Source: Ricinus communis (Eukaryota > Streptophyta > Magnoliopsida > Malpighiales > Euphorbiaceae). Taken from it: a stretch of 64,000 nucleotides of DNA. Of this stretch, positions 31,549 to 44,394 are shown piece after piece. Below the pieces are notes generated by a model. The model worked only from the letters and a program-made list of their open reading frames with translations, did no database searches and was not told where the DNA came from. The stretch covers positions 29,874,362 to 29,938,361 of the forward strand of contig NC_063257.1 of assembly GCF_019578655.1 (NCBI RefSeq), read 5' to 3'. The position numbers and the translations under genes are program-made. How positions within the stretch are numbered: position 1 is the stretch's first letter; every line of letters begins with the position of its first letter.

Positions 31549-33324
31549 ATGTATGCTATCACAATAAGGATCAAGGTAGGTGCATACGCTGTTGTTGCTG
31601 CAACTGCACCATGCGGGCAAGATGATACTGATAATTTTGGTGCTAGTAGTGGTGGTGTGATTGTCACTCTTTGTGACGCAACTAGTGGAAAAGATGAGAG
31701 TGTTGGTGGTGTTGAGTTTTAGAGGTTGGTTTTAAAGAGGTAATTTTGTTTGTGTGGTGTGAGTGTTGTTTGGAGTAAAAATAAGGAATTTGGAGAGGTT
31801 TGTGGATTTTAAGGAGTGAAATAAACAAATTCGAGCCTAGGACATGTCTATATATATATATATAGACCTTTGACTTATAAGCTGGGATATAAACATGCAA
31901 AGGGGCATTTGTTTGCACCATATTTCTCTAGTATATAAATCAAGCCTCAAAGCTACAGACCCATCCTAAAATGTTTTTATATTTATTTAATTAATTTAAG
32001 TTAATTAGTTAATTAATTTAAGTCATGTGATTAATGAAAAGATTAATTTTAGTAAATATGAGGAAACTAGTAGAGGGAAATTTAAAAGTGAGAGTTACTT
32101 TGAAACTCTCCTTCTCGAAACAACAGTTACAGAAGCCCCTTTGTATAATGGTAATGCTAGCTTCAAAGAGCAGTTATGCAGTTATGCCAGCAAAGAAAAA
32201 AAGAAAAAGAGAAAAGACATAAGGACACATGATCAAACTCCAAAAAACTCAAAAAGATATCAAGAAAACAAAACTCTTTAAATTTCCTTTATGAATTAAG
32301 CTTTCTTTATGTTCAGACTTTTCAAGCAATATTATTATAACAAATTTACAGTCATTCTAGAGCCATTCTAGAGCATCAAATAAATTGTCGCTAAAGATAT
32401 TTACAATCCATAGTTGTTTGAGAAAGAAGTCAAAAAGCGCATTTAATCTACAATGGTTCATGTACCACATATACGTGGCATTGCCTAAACCCAATTTACA
32501 ACCAACAATATATAGTATAATCCCTTCTTTATTTTTGTTATATGTTTATCCTCTTATTAAGTTTCTCTCCTCTTAATCCACCAGTTGGATATATGTTACT
32601 TAAAAGTTATAGATGTCAGAATTGATAGAGTTCTATATTGCTAGACTCCACAGTCCTAAAAAGAAAATTTTAAATAAAACAGGCCTAGTTAAGCAAGTAT
32701 GTTATACTGCCATCTATTGATCTATGCATTGCACTAAAGTTTAAATAGATGTTGGTTACTCTACAATTGCTTTTCATGCATCTTACAACTTCTGATTGAT
32801 GTCATGAGGCTACTTGCTATTACTATCTTTAAAATTAGTTATCTGATTATACAAATCCATACTTAAATACCAAATAATATAATTTTTAGTGAGATAAGAG
32901 ATCATCACACAAATAAATCTTTATAAAAAATAAAATGTTAGTTTAAAAATTAGGCTTATTAATCTAGAAAATTCTAAACATTTATGGCTTTTAACAAAAT
33001 TGGCTAAGTTTTTTTTATTTTAGCAAATTTAGGCAAAATCGAAAACTTTTTGGCAAATCTAGCCCAATGCCAGTGTTCGTCAAAATTGAATGACAATCAC
33101 CTAAATGTTAACTGTAGTTTAAAAGAAATGTAGTTCCCACTTTACAACTTATTGATATATCACCTAACACTAAGATGGTTTAATTTTCCTAACATAATTT
33201 ACTTTGCTATATTAATACAACAAGGTATGAAATTAACTCTCATATAACTCTAATTCAATTTCCCTCTTTCTCTTATAAGTTTATATCATATTTAAATGGA
33301 GAATAGCTTGACGAGAGTAATGTC
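31549..33324. other. AT-rich DNA, nothing recognised
   Basis: No gene was recognised in either strand. A short TATATA run lies near 31850-31865 and an ATTAATTAAT cluster near 31985-32030. The longer open frames are low-complexity and lack known motifs. Confidence 0.45.
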
Positions 33325-33660
33325 ATGTCTAAGTCTGAACCATACGCTTATAATGATAAAATGCCTTGTGAACAATCTCAGAGGAGTTCAATAAGGATGT
33401 TGATGTCTTGGTTTGAAAAAAATCCTAGTAAACACTACTTAAAGTGTCTAATTCCAACTACAAGTTGTTTAAATGGTATGATGAGAGATTCAATGATCAT
33501 ATTTACCATTTACTTTGAACCCTAAAGAGAAGTGAAGGTGCTTTAAGTGAAGAGGTGATATTTTGAAAATGAAAAGTGAAATTATTCTGTTGAAGGAGGA
33601 GTTGAGAAAGTTAGATGAAGCTAAGGAAGAAATGAGAGCACTGAAATGAAAAAAATAAAG
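33325..33660 (+). pseudogene. GRF-zinc-finger-like small protein, frameshifted
   Basis: MSKSEPYAYNDKMPCEQSQR opens at 33325. The segment WFEKNPSKHYLKC then, one frame over, SNYKLFKWYDERFNDH (about 33446-33505) resembles the GRF zinc finger, in which an N-P-G-R-x-F/Y..C..Y segment precedes F.WYDE. A coiled-coil-like tail follows (ILLKEELRKLDEAKEEMRAL, about 33580-33645). A frameshift separates the halves and key cysteines are missing. Such small proteins are common near plant transposons. The call is tentative. Confidence 0.4.
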
Positions 33661-36600
33661 GGTTTGTTGCAGGCTTTTTTGGTTGCAGTCAGTGGTGTCT
33701 TATTTTTTTTATTCTCTTTGTAAAGCTATGATTTGTTGAAAAGTTGGTCCCTGTTGCCGTTTGTAATGTTTTAAGCCTAATATGTTTGTAGTGATTTTAA
33801 GCTTAATGGTTTATTGTGATGGCTAAATTAATAAAACCTCTCTTTCTTTAAGGTTATTTCAGTTAATTGTTACCATAAATTGTTATAGTCCCTTATACTA
33901 AGCTAGGAGAATATTTAGAACCTGTAAAAAAGCATATACCTTTAAATGTAATAGCATGTTTTGAAATCTAAATAAATCAAAGCCAAAAGATCGGTATTCA
34001 TTTGTATAGTCATAATTATTATCTGTATAAAGACAGGAAATAAGCCTATACCACAATTTTTAGCAACAAAATAAGCTACAATATGGGCTACAAAATACTT
34101 ATCAGACTACAAGTATATCCTTACTGAAATGTTTAGCTACAAAACACGTTTAAAAAGTTAAACACATAGAATAAAACACTAGTTCTCAATGTGTTTGAAG
34201 AATGCAGTTATTGTGTTTGACTTGGCTTTGAACATGCACCACAACTAGTGTTCCCTTTCCTTTGTTGATCATTGTATACTATTTATGTTGGCTTTATTCT
34301 TATAATTGTCTTATTGATATTGCAGCATTGCCTTTCCATTGCATTCCTCTAGGTATAAAACCTAGAGCATCTTTGCTTCCATTTCCAGTTGGCTAAGAAG
34401 AACTGTATCCTTTGTAGAGCAGTTTGGCAGACTTTATCCATTACTAAAGAAAATATATTTTATGTCGAAACTAGCAATCAAACAATACCTAAATTAACAA
34501 AATATCAATTCAATATAAAAATACTTAGATTCAAGATTGCTTCTCTAGTTATATCATACACATAGGATCCCAAACTTGTTGGTTGCTTTGACTTCTTGCC
34601 TAATCCTATACCATTTGTCTTGGTTGGCACACTTGTATTCATTGCCACTTCTGTTTATTGTTGTCAATTTGTTTGCCCTTTCCTTTACCTATATTGTTGG
34701 AATGACCTCTTATAACAGATAGCTCATCCTTTCCTAGTTGTTATGACACAGCAACAGTCCACTCATTCAAAAATTTTATCTTATCCATAACCATTCTTAT
34801 GTATTCATTACGTTTCATAACTCATTAACATCAATAAGGTTTAACTTAATATAAACACTACTCAAAAAAAGTTATATGTTCTTCTTGAACTTCTAACATT
34901 TTTGCTAGACAGTTGGAGTTCATCATCTTCAATCTATAAGTAATTCAACATTGACATTAAGATTGTCAAATATTACATGAGAGAGTCCATCTTCCTTTCC
35001 ATTATCCTCACTAGACTCACCCTTATCCATTACATTAATATTATTTTCAAACAAACTACCCTCTTTCCAACTATTTTTGCATTATTAATACGACTTTTGT
35101 GAGCCCTTAGTACTTGCTTGCTTTCCTAAATCATCATGTTTAATATAAAATACTAAATCATCACTATCTATAAGTGCACTATCTATTTGCAGCACACTAA
35201 ATTATTACAATATTAGTAAAAACTCATTCGAATCTTGCATATATAATATACACCAACAATACTATTATATTTTGAGGAAATTACATAATTTATGATTTTT
35301 TCTAACAAAATATCTTTTATATGGTGCTTCTGAATTTCTCTCATTCTTACTTTTATTTTTTTTCTTTCTTTTGAACTGTTCACCACAATCAAAACATCAA
35401 TATCAATTGTTCTATCACTTCTTCTCTTTCTGATTTCATTTCTCTCTTTATTCTCTACTTAACCAACTAAAAACTCTTAATAACCTATTACAATCCAATA
35501 ACTAATCATAAACCCAAAGAGTTTTAGAATCTTAGTAGAAGTATTTTTATGATGTGAATGGACAGTAGCATCATTAGTAGAGGAAGATGAGTTACAATCA
35601 ATAAGGGCATGACAAGAAGACTTTATAAATTTCTTAAAAGACAAAGATCTTAAGTTAGAAAATTTTAGTTTCTATTATTTATTTATTTTTATTTTCTCTT
35701 TATGTGAAGATGGGAATTTAGGTGTTTCTATTTAAAAGATTTTTGGTTGTATGATTATTTAATTTTGATTTTTTGGAATTGATCTATTGGTGTTTGATTC
35801 AAATTTTATATTATGTTATTGTTAAATAAAATGTGAATATATGTATCAATAAGCATAATAGTTTTTTTAGATGTCTTAAAGGTGAATAAAATGGTAATTT
35901 ATGTCTTCAAATTCTCTTGGCTTTCACCTGTTTGTTATTATACTTGAACCATGAATCATATTTTTTAGTGGGAAGAGAATGTCAGTCAGCTCCATTGTAG
36001 GAAAATGAAAATAGATTTGGTAGAATTAATAGGGTTTTTTTATGGGGTTAACAACCTTACTGAAAAAATTGATAGAGTTTCAAAAAGTAGAGTATAATTT
36101 TATATACTATAAGATGGAGACAACAACCGATGTCCAATTGCTACCACGATGTATAGTGATAAGTAATGCAAGTTGGGTGCATATGGCTTATGGCTTGAAA
36201 GTTTATTTTTGATTATTTTGATTATCATCTTTACTAGCATTAGTTAGTGTCTAGCTGAGTATGTGCTTAACAAATGCAAGTGTGATTTGATTAGATTGTA
36301 TATGTCTTTGTTTCTACATTTAGACCTCCACTTGAAATACTTAAAACACTTTCTTCTCTAATCTTATTCTATGTTTATTAAATTGAGACCTAATATTTGT
36401 ATTGTTCGGATCTTTAAAATTTATTGTGTTTAAACTATTGATAGTACCATATATTTCCAGTGAAATGATTTTTTACATGAACATAGGTAGAGATGAATGA
36501 ATAGTCTAAAGTGTATGCATTACCTAAATAAGTTATTAACTATTTTAAACTAATTTTGGAACTAGATCCCTTGTTATTAGATGCAAATTTCTGCAGGTTA

Positions 36601-37543
36601 TGAGTAATTAATTTTTGTATGATTAATTCATACGAAAAAATAGTTTTAGATACTAGTTATATATACCAAATTCATATTATTGAATGGATTCTAAACATAT
36701 ACCAAACATATACTAGATATATACCAGAAAACTGAATAGCATTTATAGATGATCAAGGGAAGAGTAAGTGAATGATTATATAACTAGCAAAGGAAGGAGA
36801 TGACATTGTGCATTAACTCAAGATTTTCCAGCTAGTTATTCAATTTTTTTCAATTTTTTTCTTATAATGGTGCTATCCGGACAAGCAATTATATGACCTA
36901 TTTAAGTTGGTTAATAAATTGTATTATATAAGATTATAATTTATGCTGATGATGTTTGATAATATACATGTTCTAAGAAATTAGCAACATTTTTTTAATA
37001 GCTGCCAAACTTACATGTGCACAGATAGCAAAGGTACAAGCCATAAACCAAAAATATTTTTAGATACTATTTATATATTATATATATACTAGACATTTAT
37101 GAAACATATTATTTACTGTAACTTTGTCTTGTATTTTTATAAAGATATAATTGGTATTATATTTCTTGCTACTAAGAAAATTCAAAATAAAATATGTTAA
37201 ACAAATTGAAATTCTAATTAAAAGTTATCTAATATACCTAATATATAGCTAGCATATACATTTTATACCCAACATCTAATAAAATAAGTGCAATGTATAC
37301 TATTTTTTAAGAGTTTATCTTTTTACTTTAGAAACCTGTAATCTATATGAATTAAAATAGTTACAAATACCAAATATATATTTAACGTTTACCATATCTT
37401 GTTAAGTGTAAACCATTTGCTACTATTTTTAGCTTTTTTTTTGTAAAGTGCAAATATTTGAAGTATACTATAAATATATCCAATAAATACTAAAATAAGT
37501 ATAATGTATACGATTTTTAAGAATTTATTCTTTTTGTTTTCTG

Positions 37544-37575
<32 letters not shown>
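33661..37575. other. AT-rich DNA, no gene recognised
   Basis: No confident coding region was seen. The 37.0-37.55 kb part has loosely repeated blocks: AATAAAATAAGTGCAATGTATAC (near 37280) and TAAAATAAGTATAATGTATAC (near 37490), each followed by TTTTTAAGA.TTTAT. It ends in a TA run (37550-37575) that was the target of the Athila-like insertion. Confidence 0.45.
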
Positions 37576-38993
37576 TGATAGATTATAAATAGTTATACTT
37601 ATTGTATTTAATTCCCTTACAATTTGATTGAATAATGTACTTAATTGTGGAAATTCTGTTTATCCTGACCTAGGTGATGAAATATCAAGGATTGAGCAGA
37701 ATTCAACCTAAAGACATGTTTTAAGTCATCACTTGTCAGAAACTAAGTCTTTTGGAGGAAGAGTAAAAATCTGTACAAAAGATCATTGTCAATAAGGCGT
37801 GACCACGCCTTACAATCCGTAAGCTGCTGGAACCTGCAGAAGAGAGATTTGAATTTTTCAAGATAAATTTGTGGTGGACCCACTTTTATATAATTTCCTC
37901 TCTTTTGGGAAGTGCTGGATAAAGAGAACTTCCTCCCATGTATTTAGGATTTTAATTTGTTTAGATTACTCTTTATCTTATCCTTCCTTATAGAATAATA
38001 TCATATAGGAAGTTTATTTCTTTTTGATAAGGATTCTCTTATTAGGGTTTAGGTTTAACTTCCTATATAAGGAGGCTAGTTCTACCAAGTAAATGACGGT
38101 TGAATACTTTGAGATTATTATTATTTTTCTTCTATCTTCTTCTATTCTTTTCTCGTGAATTTTTATTCCACCATGAGTGGCTAAGTTTTTAGTTTTTAAT
38201 TCAAGAGTGAATAAATTTCAATTATGATTTTTTGAGGCTTTATGCTTAACAGAATTCTTCTTTAATTCAAGTATTCTTTATTTCTTGTTTTTATTATTTA
38301 TGAATTTTTGATATTGATTGAACCGACGACTCAACTTTGATATTAATTTTTCTATTGCTAAACTTTGAGTTTGTGATCCGTAATTGTCATGAACGATTGA
38401 CACAAGTAGTAAGGAGCTGGCTCATGTGTGTATGATTGCGGCCTTTTCGAATTACATAGCTTGCATGATAGGCTCTAGGGAAGTAAAGGAACAAGATTAA
38501 TTCAATTGCAGCTATCTTAATTAACTAATGTTGGTTTAGTCATTCTCATTATTCTTAATGCTATCATTAAGTTGATATGGAATGCTATCATGCCTAGTTG
38601 ACTAATGGTAAGTTTTGATTTGGATGTTGGGTTTTAGTCAATTATTTTAAGGGAATTTAACTTGTTGCGGCTTTTCTGAATAAGTAAACTAAGTACTTGA
38701 ATAGAGAATTTGATATTTAAGCCTATGATCATGATTACAATTGGATGTAATTAACACTCTTGAATTGGAAATTTGTTATGATTGATTTTTATTCACTTTA
38801 ATATCCAGCCTTCATTATTTTCTGTTTATTTATAATTTTGATTCAAATATTCAAACCCCCCCCCCCCATTTTTATTTTATTTTGAGAAGCTATCCATATT
38901 GGTTCCCTTAGGATTCGACCTGGTTTCACTATTTCTACAAGTTAGTTTAGGAAAATTAGTAATTTATTTTAAAGGGCTTCGATAACCTGTTCA
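37576..38993 (+). repeat. 5' LTR of the Athila-like element
   Basis: About 1.42 kb. It holds a hairpin AAGGCGTGACCACGCCTT (37794-37811), a TATA box (CCTATATAAGGAGG, about 38062-38075) and a C run (about 38857-38869). Confidence 0.9.
38062..38075 (+). promoter_or_regulatory. TATA box of the 5' LTR
   Basis: CCTATATAAGGAGG, conserved in the 3' LTR at about 48367-48380. Confidence 0.65.
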
Positions 38994-38997
38994 AATT

Positions 38998-39015
38998 TGG
39001 TGCCGTTGCCGGGGA
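38998..39015 (+). promoter_or_regulatory. Primer binding site, tRNA-Asp type
   Basis: TGGTGCCGTTGCCGGGGA differs by one base from the complement of a plant tRNA-Asp 3' end (TGGCGCCGTTGCCGGGGA). It starts four bases after the LTR. Confidence 0.9.
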
Positions 39016-39052
39016 ATCTATTCTAGTTTCTCATTGTTTAATTTATTTGTTT

Positions 39053-40440
39053 ATGACTCGTTCTTCTCAAGATATTGATTTGCAGTATAATCCTGAAATT
39101 GAGAAGACAGCGCATCGATTAAGAAACGAGACTAGGCAAAGAAAAAGTTGTCTCATAGAGGAGTTGGAAATAGATTTGGCTATTGGTGACACATCTATTT
39201 TTCAAGAAGTTATAGTAAATATGGCAAATAGAACTCTCAAAGAGCTAGCCACGCCGGATTTAAATCAACAACCTTTATGCATTACATTTTCTAATATTGC
39301 AGTTGATTTTGAATTAAAATCTAGTTTAATTCACTTACTCCCTTCTTTTCATGGATGTGAAGGTGAAGATCCTCATAAACACTTGAAAGAATTCCATATT
39401 GTATGCTTAGGAATGAAGCGACATGGTATGACCGAAGAGCAAATAAATCTTAGAGCTTTTTCTTTTTCTTTAAAGGATAAAGCAAAAGATTGGCTCTATT
39501 ATCTACCCTTCGGTTCAATAACAACATGGATTAAGATGAAAAGATTGTTCTTAGATAAGTTCTTCCCTATAACAAGAGCTGCCAACATCAGAAAAGAAAT
39601 TTGTGGCATAACATAGTTCACTAGAGAAACATTGTATAAGTATTGGGAAAGGTTCAAGCAACTGTGTGATAGCTGCCCACATCATCAAATTTCTCAGCAA
39701 CTCCTAATCCAATACTTCTATGAAGGATTGTTGCCAATGGATGGGAGAATGATTGATGCCGTAAGTGGTGGAGCTTTAGTAGACAAGACACCTGAAGAAG
39801 CCAAGCAATTGATTTTAAACATGGCTGAAAATTCTCAGCAATTTGGTACAAGGGTTGATGGAGCTACAGGCGAGTTAATGAGGTAAGCATTAAAAATCTT
39901 GAAAATCAAATTTCTGATTTAACTGCTTTGGTTCGTCAAATGGCTGTAGCGCAATTGCAAATGGCAAAAGTTTATGGAATATGCTCGGTTCAAGGACATC
40001 CCACTGATATGTGCCCAACATTGCAACAAGACTCTATGCAAGAAGCTAATGCTCTAGGCGGATTTACTGGTCAACCTCAAAGGAAGTATGACCCTTTTTC
40101 CAATCATTATAATCCTGGATGGAGAGATCACTCGAATTTGAGCTATAGTAACCAAGGAGGACAACAAAAGTATCCTTCCCAGAATTTCAATAGACAACCT
40201 CAAGCTTCAAATTCAGGTATGTCCTTGGAAGATATTGTTAAAAATCTTGCTAACAATAATCTTCAATTTCAACAGGAAACAAGGTCAAGCATTCAGAATT
40301 TAGGCAATCAAATTACTCAGTTGGCTACGCCAGTTAGTAAATTGGAGGCCCAAAATTCTGGAAAACTACCTTCGTAACCAGAAATAAATCCAAAGGAGAA
40401 CGTTAGTGCAATTTCTCTAAGAAGTGGAAAGGAGATTCCT
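39053..40440 (+). pseudogene. Athila-like gag (capsid and degenerate zinc knuckle)
   Basis: The true ATG is at 39053 (MTRSSQDIDLQYNPEIEKTA); the frame is open six bases upstream only through TTG. The retrotransposon gag domain follows (about residues 85-185): FHGCEGEDPHKHLKEFHIVC, LRAFSFSLKDKAKDWLYYLP, MKRLFLDKFFP. TAG at 39614-39616 replaces a residue before the YKYWERFKQLCDSCPHHQIS block (from 39635). A frameshift near 39885 precedes the zinc knuckle ICSVQGHPTDMC (about 39975-40010), where the first cysteine is tyrosine. A Q/N-rich tail ends in TAA at 40375-40377. Gag would form the particle. Confidence 0.88.
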
Positions 40441-41426
40441 TCAGGCTTGATTCCACTTAGGGAAAGTGAAGCAAGAAAGAAAAATAAAGAAGAAGCCTCC
40501 TCTAAAGCATCACGTAGGGTAAAATTCGATCCTTCCCTATCTCTCTCATCTCACATTCCATTACCTCCTTTCCCTAGCAGATTAGCAAAGCCAAAAGAAG
40601 ATGAGCAAGAAAAGGAGATCTTGGATACATTTAGGAAGGTGGAGATAAATATCCCATTATTGGATGCTATCAAGCAAATTCCTAAATATGTGAAGTTCTT
40701 GAAGAAATTGTGCACCAACAGAAGAAGGATGAAGGAAAAGGAGAAAATGGTGGTAAGTAAGAATGTGTCGGCTATCTTGCAAAAGAATATGCCAGAAAAA
40801 TGCAAAGATTCAGGTATGTTTTCATTACCTTGTATTATTAGTAATACGAAAATTGAGCGTGCTATGTTAAATTTGGGAGCTTCCATTAATGTCATGCCAT
40901 TTTCTATTTATCAAGATTTAAAACTAAATGACTTGCAAAAGACTGGTGTAGTGATTTAATTAGCTGATCGTTCTTTCATTCATCCTCTTGGGTAGTTGAA
41001 GATGTTTTGATGTAGGTTAATGAGCTCATATTATCTGTCGACTTTTACATTTTGGAAATGGATGGTAATTCCTCATCAAAATCAGCCTCGATTTTGTTAG
41101 GACGACCATTCATGAAAACTGCTAAGACAAAGATTAATGTAGATGAGGGTACTCTTTCCGTAGAATTTGATGGAGAGATTGTTAAATTTAATATTTTCGA
41201 TGCAATAAAATATCTTAATGATGTACATTCTCTTTGCCATATTGATGTAATTGATCCAATTGTGCAGGAAGTTTTTGCAAAAGAAAGTGTTGGTGATGAG
41301 CAAGAATTAGATGCACAATCTAATTTTGAAGAAAATGATTATGAGATTGGTGTAGAAGAATTATTTTCAGCAAAATAATCTGAACCAATAAGTTTCAATG
41401 CTGAAATTTCTAATACTAATGACAAG
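40441..41426 (+). pseudogene. Athila-like protease, catalytic Asp lost
   Basis: A linker with IPLLDAIKQIPKYVKFLKKL (from about 40650) leads into FSLPCIISNTKIERAML and NLGASINVMPFSIY. The family motif here is D-L-G-A-S; GAT has become AAT (Asp to Asn, 40870-40872), so catalysis is lost. A frameshift between 40956 and 41052 precedes LLGRPFMKTAKTKINVDEGT. The remaining frame (to TAA at 41376-41378) is an acidic linker to RT. Confidence 0.85.
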
Positions 41427-42896
41427 ATGTTACCTTCAATTGTGCAAGCACCAAAACTGGAACTAAAAGCTTTACCAGATCACCTAAAATACGTGTGTTT
41501 AGGTGATGAGGAAACATTGTCTGTCATCATGTCAAAAGGACTAATAATGAAACATGAAGGAAGATTGATTAAAGCTTTTAAGGAATACAAGGTTGCAATT
41601 GATTGGACTTTGGCTGACATAAAAGGCATTAGTCCATCAATTTGCATGCACAGGATTTTGCTAGAGGACGATGCTAAACCATCAAGGGAACCATAAAGGA
41701 GGTTGAATCCAGCCATGAAAGAAGTTGTCATGAAAGAGATACTCAAGCTGTTGGATGCATGTATAATCTACCCAATCTTAGACAGCAAATGGGCAAGTCC
41801 AATTCATGTTGTCCCTAAGAAAACTGGAATGAATGTGGTAAGGAATTTGAACAATGAACTTGTACCAATGCGTGTGCAAAATGGTTGGAGAATGTGTATA
41901 GATTTTAGGAAGATTAATTAAGTGACTAGAAAAGATCATTTTCCCTTACCTTTCATTGACCAAATGTTAGAACGATTGGCAGGCAAATCTTTCTTCTGTT
42001 TTCTTGATGGCTTTTCAGGATTTTATCAAGTTCCCATAAGAAGATCAGGAAAAAATAACATTTACTTGTCCTTTCGGAACCTATGCTTATAGGCGAATGC
42101 CTTTTGGCCTCTGTAATGCCCCAGGTACGTTTCAAAGATGCATGATGAGTATTTTTTCTGAATATATTGAGAAATACATTGAAGTGTTTATGGATGACTT
42201 TACTGTGTATGGGGATTCATTTGATGAATGCTTAGATAATTTAACCAAAGTTTTAAAAAGATGCATAGAGACAAACTTGGTTTTAAATTATGAAAAGTGT
42301 CATTTTATGGTCACCCAAGGTATTGTATTAGGGCATGTGGTCTCCTCCAAGGGTATAGAGGTTGATAAGGAAAAAGTGGACATAATTGTAAACTTACCAT
42401 ACCCTACCAATATTAGGAAAGTGCGCTCTTTTCTGGGACATGCAAGATTTTATCGCAGATTTATCAAGGATTTCTCCAAGGTCGCTTTACCATTGACAAA
42501 TTTACTGTAAAAAGAAGTTCAATTCGAGTTTGGGGAAGAATGCAGAGAGGCGTTTGTAAAACTCAAAGATTTGTTGACAAGCACACCTATTATTCAACCA
42601 CCTCAATGGGATTTACCTTTTGAAATCATGTGTGATGCAAGCAATTATGCAGTGGGAGCAATTCTAGGGCAGCGGATTGAAAAGAAAAGTCATGTCACCT
42701 ATTATGCTTCTAGGATGCTAAATTCTGCCCAATGTAATTACTCCACCACAGAAAAGGAGCTTTTACAATTGTCTTTGCTTTGGATAAATTTTGATCTTAT
42801 GTGCTTGGTTCTAAAGTTATTGTGTATTCTGATCATGCAGCTTTGAAGTATCTTTTAGCAAAGAAATAATCAAAACCAAGGCTAATTCGGTGGATT
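41427..42896 (+). pseudogene. Athila-like reverse transcriptase and RNase H
   Basis: RT starts after KLELKALPDHLKYVCLG. SPSICMHRILLEDDAKPSRE is followed by TAA (41694-41696), then RRLNPAMKEVVMKEILKLLD, WASPIHVVPKKTG and GWRMCIDFRKIN with a TAA (41919-41921). A frameshift near 42050 precedes YRRMPFGLCNAPGTFQRCMM. The catalytic FMDD is intact within EVFMDDFTVYG (about 42182-42212). RNase H begins CDASNYAVGAILGQR (about 42628) and keeps STTEKELL; a frameshift near 42770 leads to YSDHAALKYLLAKK and another stop. The domain order and motifs are clear despite the lesions. Confidence 0.92.
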
Positions 42897-44215
42897 TTGC
42901 TTCTTCAAGAATTTAACTTGAAAATCAAAGATAGAAAAGGAGTGGAGAATTCTGTTGTGGACCACTTGAGTAGGTTGATAAGGGAAGAAGATGACCTACC
43001 TTTCAATGAAAACTTTCCTGATGAACATTTGTTCCAACTCAAGGGTATGATTCCTTGGTATGCAGACATGGTCAATTATTTAGTCACAAGAAATCTACCT
43101 CATTGTCTTAGTAAGTCTAGGAAAGCAAAAATAAAGAGTGAGTCTAAGTATTATGTTTGGGATGAGCCCTTCTTATGGAAATTTTGTTCCGATAAAGTGA
43201 TTAGGAGATATGTGCCTGAAAAAGAATTCCAATCTATTTTAGCCTTTTACCATGATCATGCATGTGGAGGACACTTTGGACCTAGACGGATCGCTAGAAA
43301 AATCTTAGATTATGGTTTATATTGGAAAACTTTGTTTAAACATGCATATCAATTTTGCAAAAGTTGTGAGAGATGCCAAAAATTAGGAACACTAACTCGC
43401 AAGAATGAAATGCCTCAAGTTCCAATTCTTATCTGTGAAATATTTAATGTATGGGGCATTGATTTTATGGGTCCTTTAGCCTCTTCTTGTGGTTTTTCAT
43501 ATATACTTTTGGCTGTGGATTATGTATCGAAATGGGTGGAAGCTAAAGCCACTAAAACTGATGACTCTCAAGCTGTTGTAGGTTTTATCAAGGCTAACAT
43601 CTTTAATAGGTTTGGAATTCCAAGAGCAATCGTCAGTGATCAAGGAACTCATTTTTGCAATAGATCGGTTGCAGCTTTGATGAAGAAGTACAGAGTGAAT
43701 CACTACATATCATCCTCAAAACAATGGACAAGACGAAGTTTCTAAAAGAGAAGTTAAATCCATCTTGGAGAAAACGGTGAATCTAGGAAGAAAGGATTGG
43801 AGCCTTCGTTTAGATGATGCTCTTTGGGCTTACCGCACAACTTGCAAAACTCCCATAGGAATGTCCCCTTATCGGTTAGTTTTCGGTAAAGCATGTCATT
43901 TATCGGTAGAAATTGAGCATAAAGCCTATTGGGTAGTTCGGCAATGCAATACGATCATGGATGAAGCTAGAATGTCAAGGCTACTACAATTGCAAGAATT
44001 GGAGGAGTTGCGATTAGATGCCTATGAGAATTCGATGGATCAGTCCATTTGTTGTTACTAATGTGTTCCCCTATGGTGCAGTGGAAATTAAAAGCTTGGA
44101 TTTGGACAAAATCTTCAAAGTAAATGGTCATAGATTGAAAATCTTCCAGGAGGGTGAAATTGTTCCATGTCTCATTAGTTTCCCCTTGGATTACCCTACT
44201 TATCTGGATGACTGA
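42897..44215 (+). pseudogene. Athila-like integrase
   Basis: After [20 protein letters not shown], the zinc region keeps H..H..C..C ([20 protein letters not shown]). The core has WGIDFMGPL (first Asp), SDQGTHFCN (second Asp) and, after a frameshift near 43710, [18 protein letters not shown] (Glu). [20 protein letters not shown] and [19 protein letters not shown] follow. Near 44027 the sequence jumps from DAYEN to [20 protein letters not shown], a deletion of about 50 codons in the C-terminal domain. It ends VNGHRLKIFQEG with a frame to TGA at 44213-44215. Confidence 0.92.
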
Positions 44216-44229
44216 AACGTTTCCTCATT

Positions 44230-44273
44230 CCGACGAGTAAAACGACGTTAAACGAATTTGGGAGGCAACCCAA
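44230..44273 (+). other. Conserved post-integrase two-hairpin motif (full-length element)
   Basis: CGACGAGTAAAACGACGTTA then AACGAATTTGGGAGGCAACCCAA. The second hairpin is perfect (TTTGGG/CCCAAA around AGGCAA); the first is eroded. It starts 15 bases after the integrase stop. Confidence 0.75.
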
Positions 44274-44394
44274 ATGCTTTCTTTATTTTTCTTTTAATCA
44301 TACCTTTTATTTTCTTTCACTTAATTTTTTTATTTTCTAATATTTTTTTTATGAAGAAGTTCAATTTTTTCTCTGGCAGAAGGCTAATTTTGAT

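Noticed and set aside
33661..35600. Possible transposase remains (MULE-like) in both strands
   Set aside because: Translations are too broken to show a diagnostic motif.
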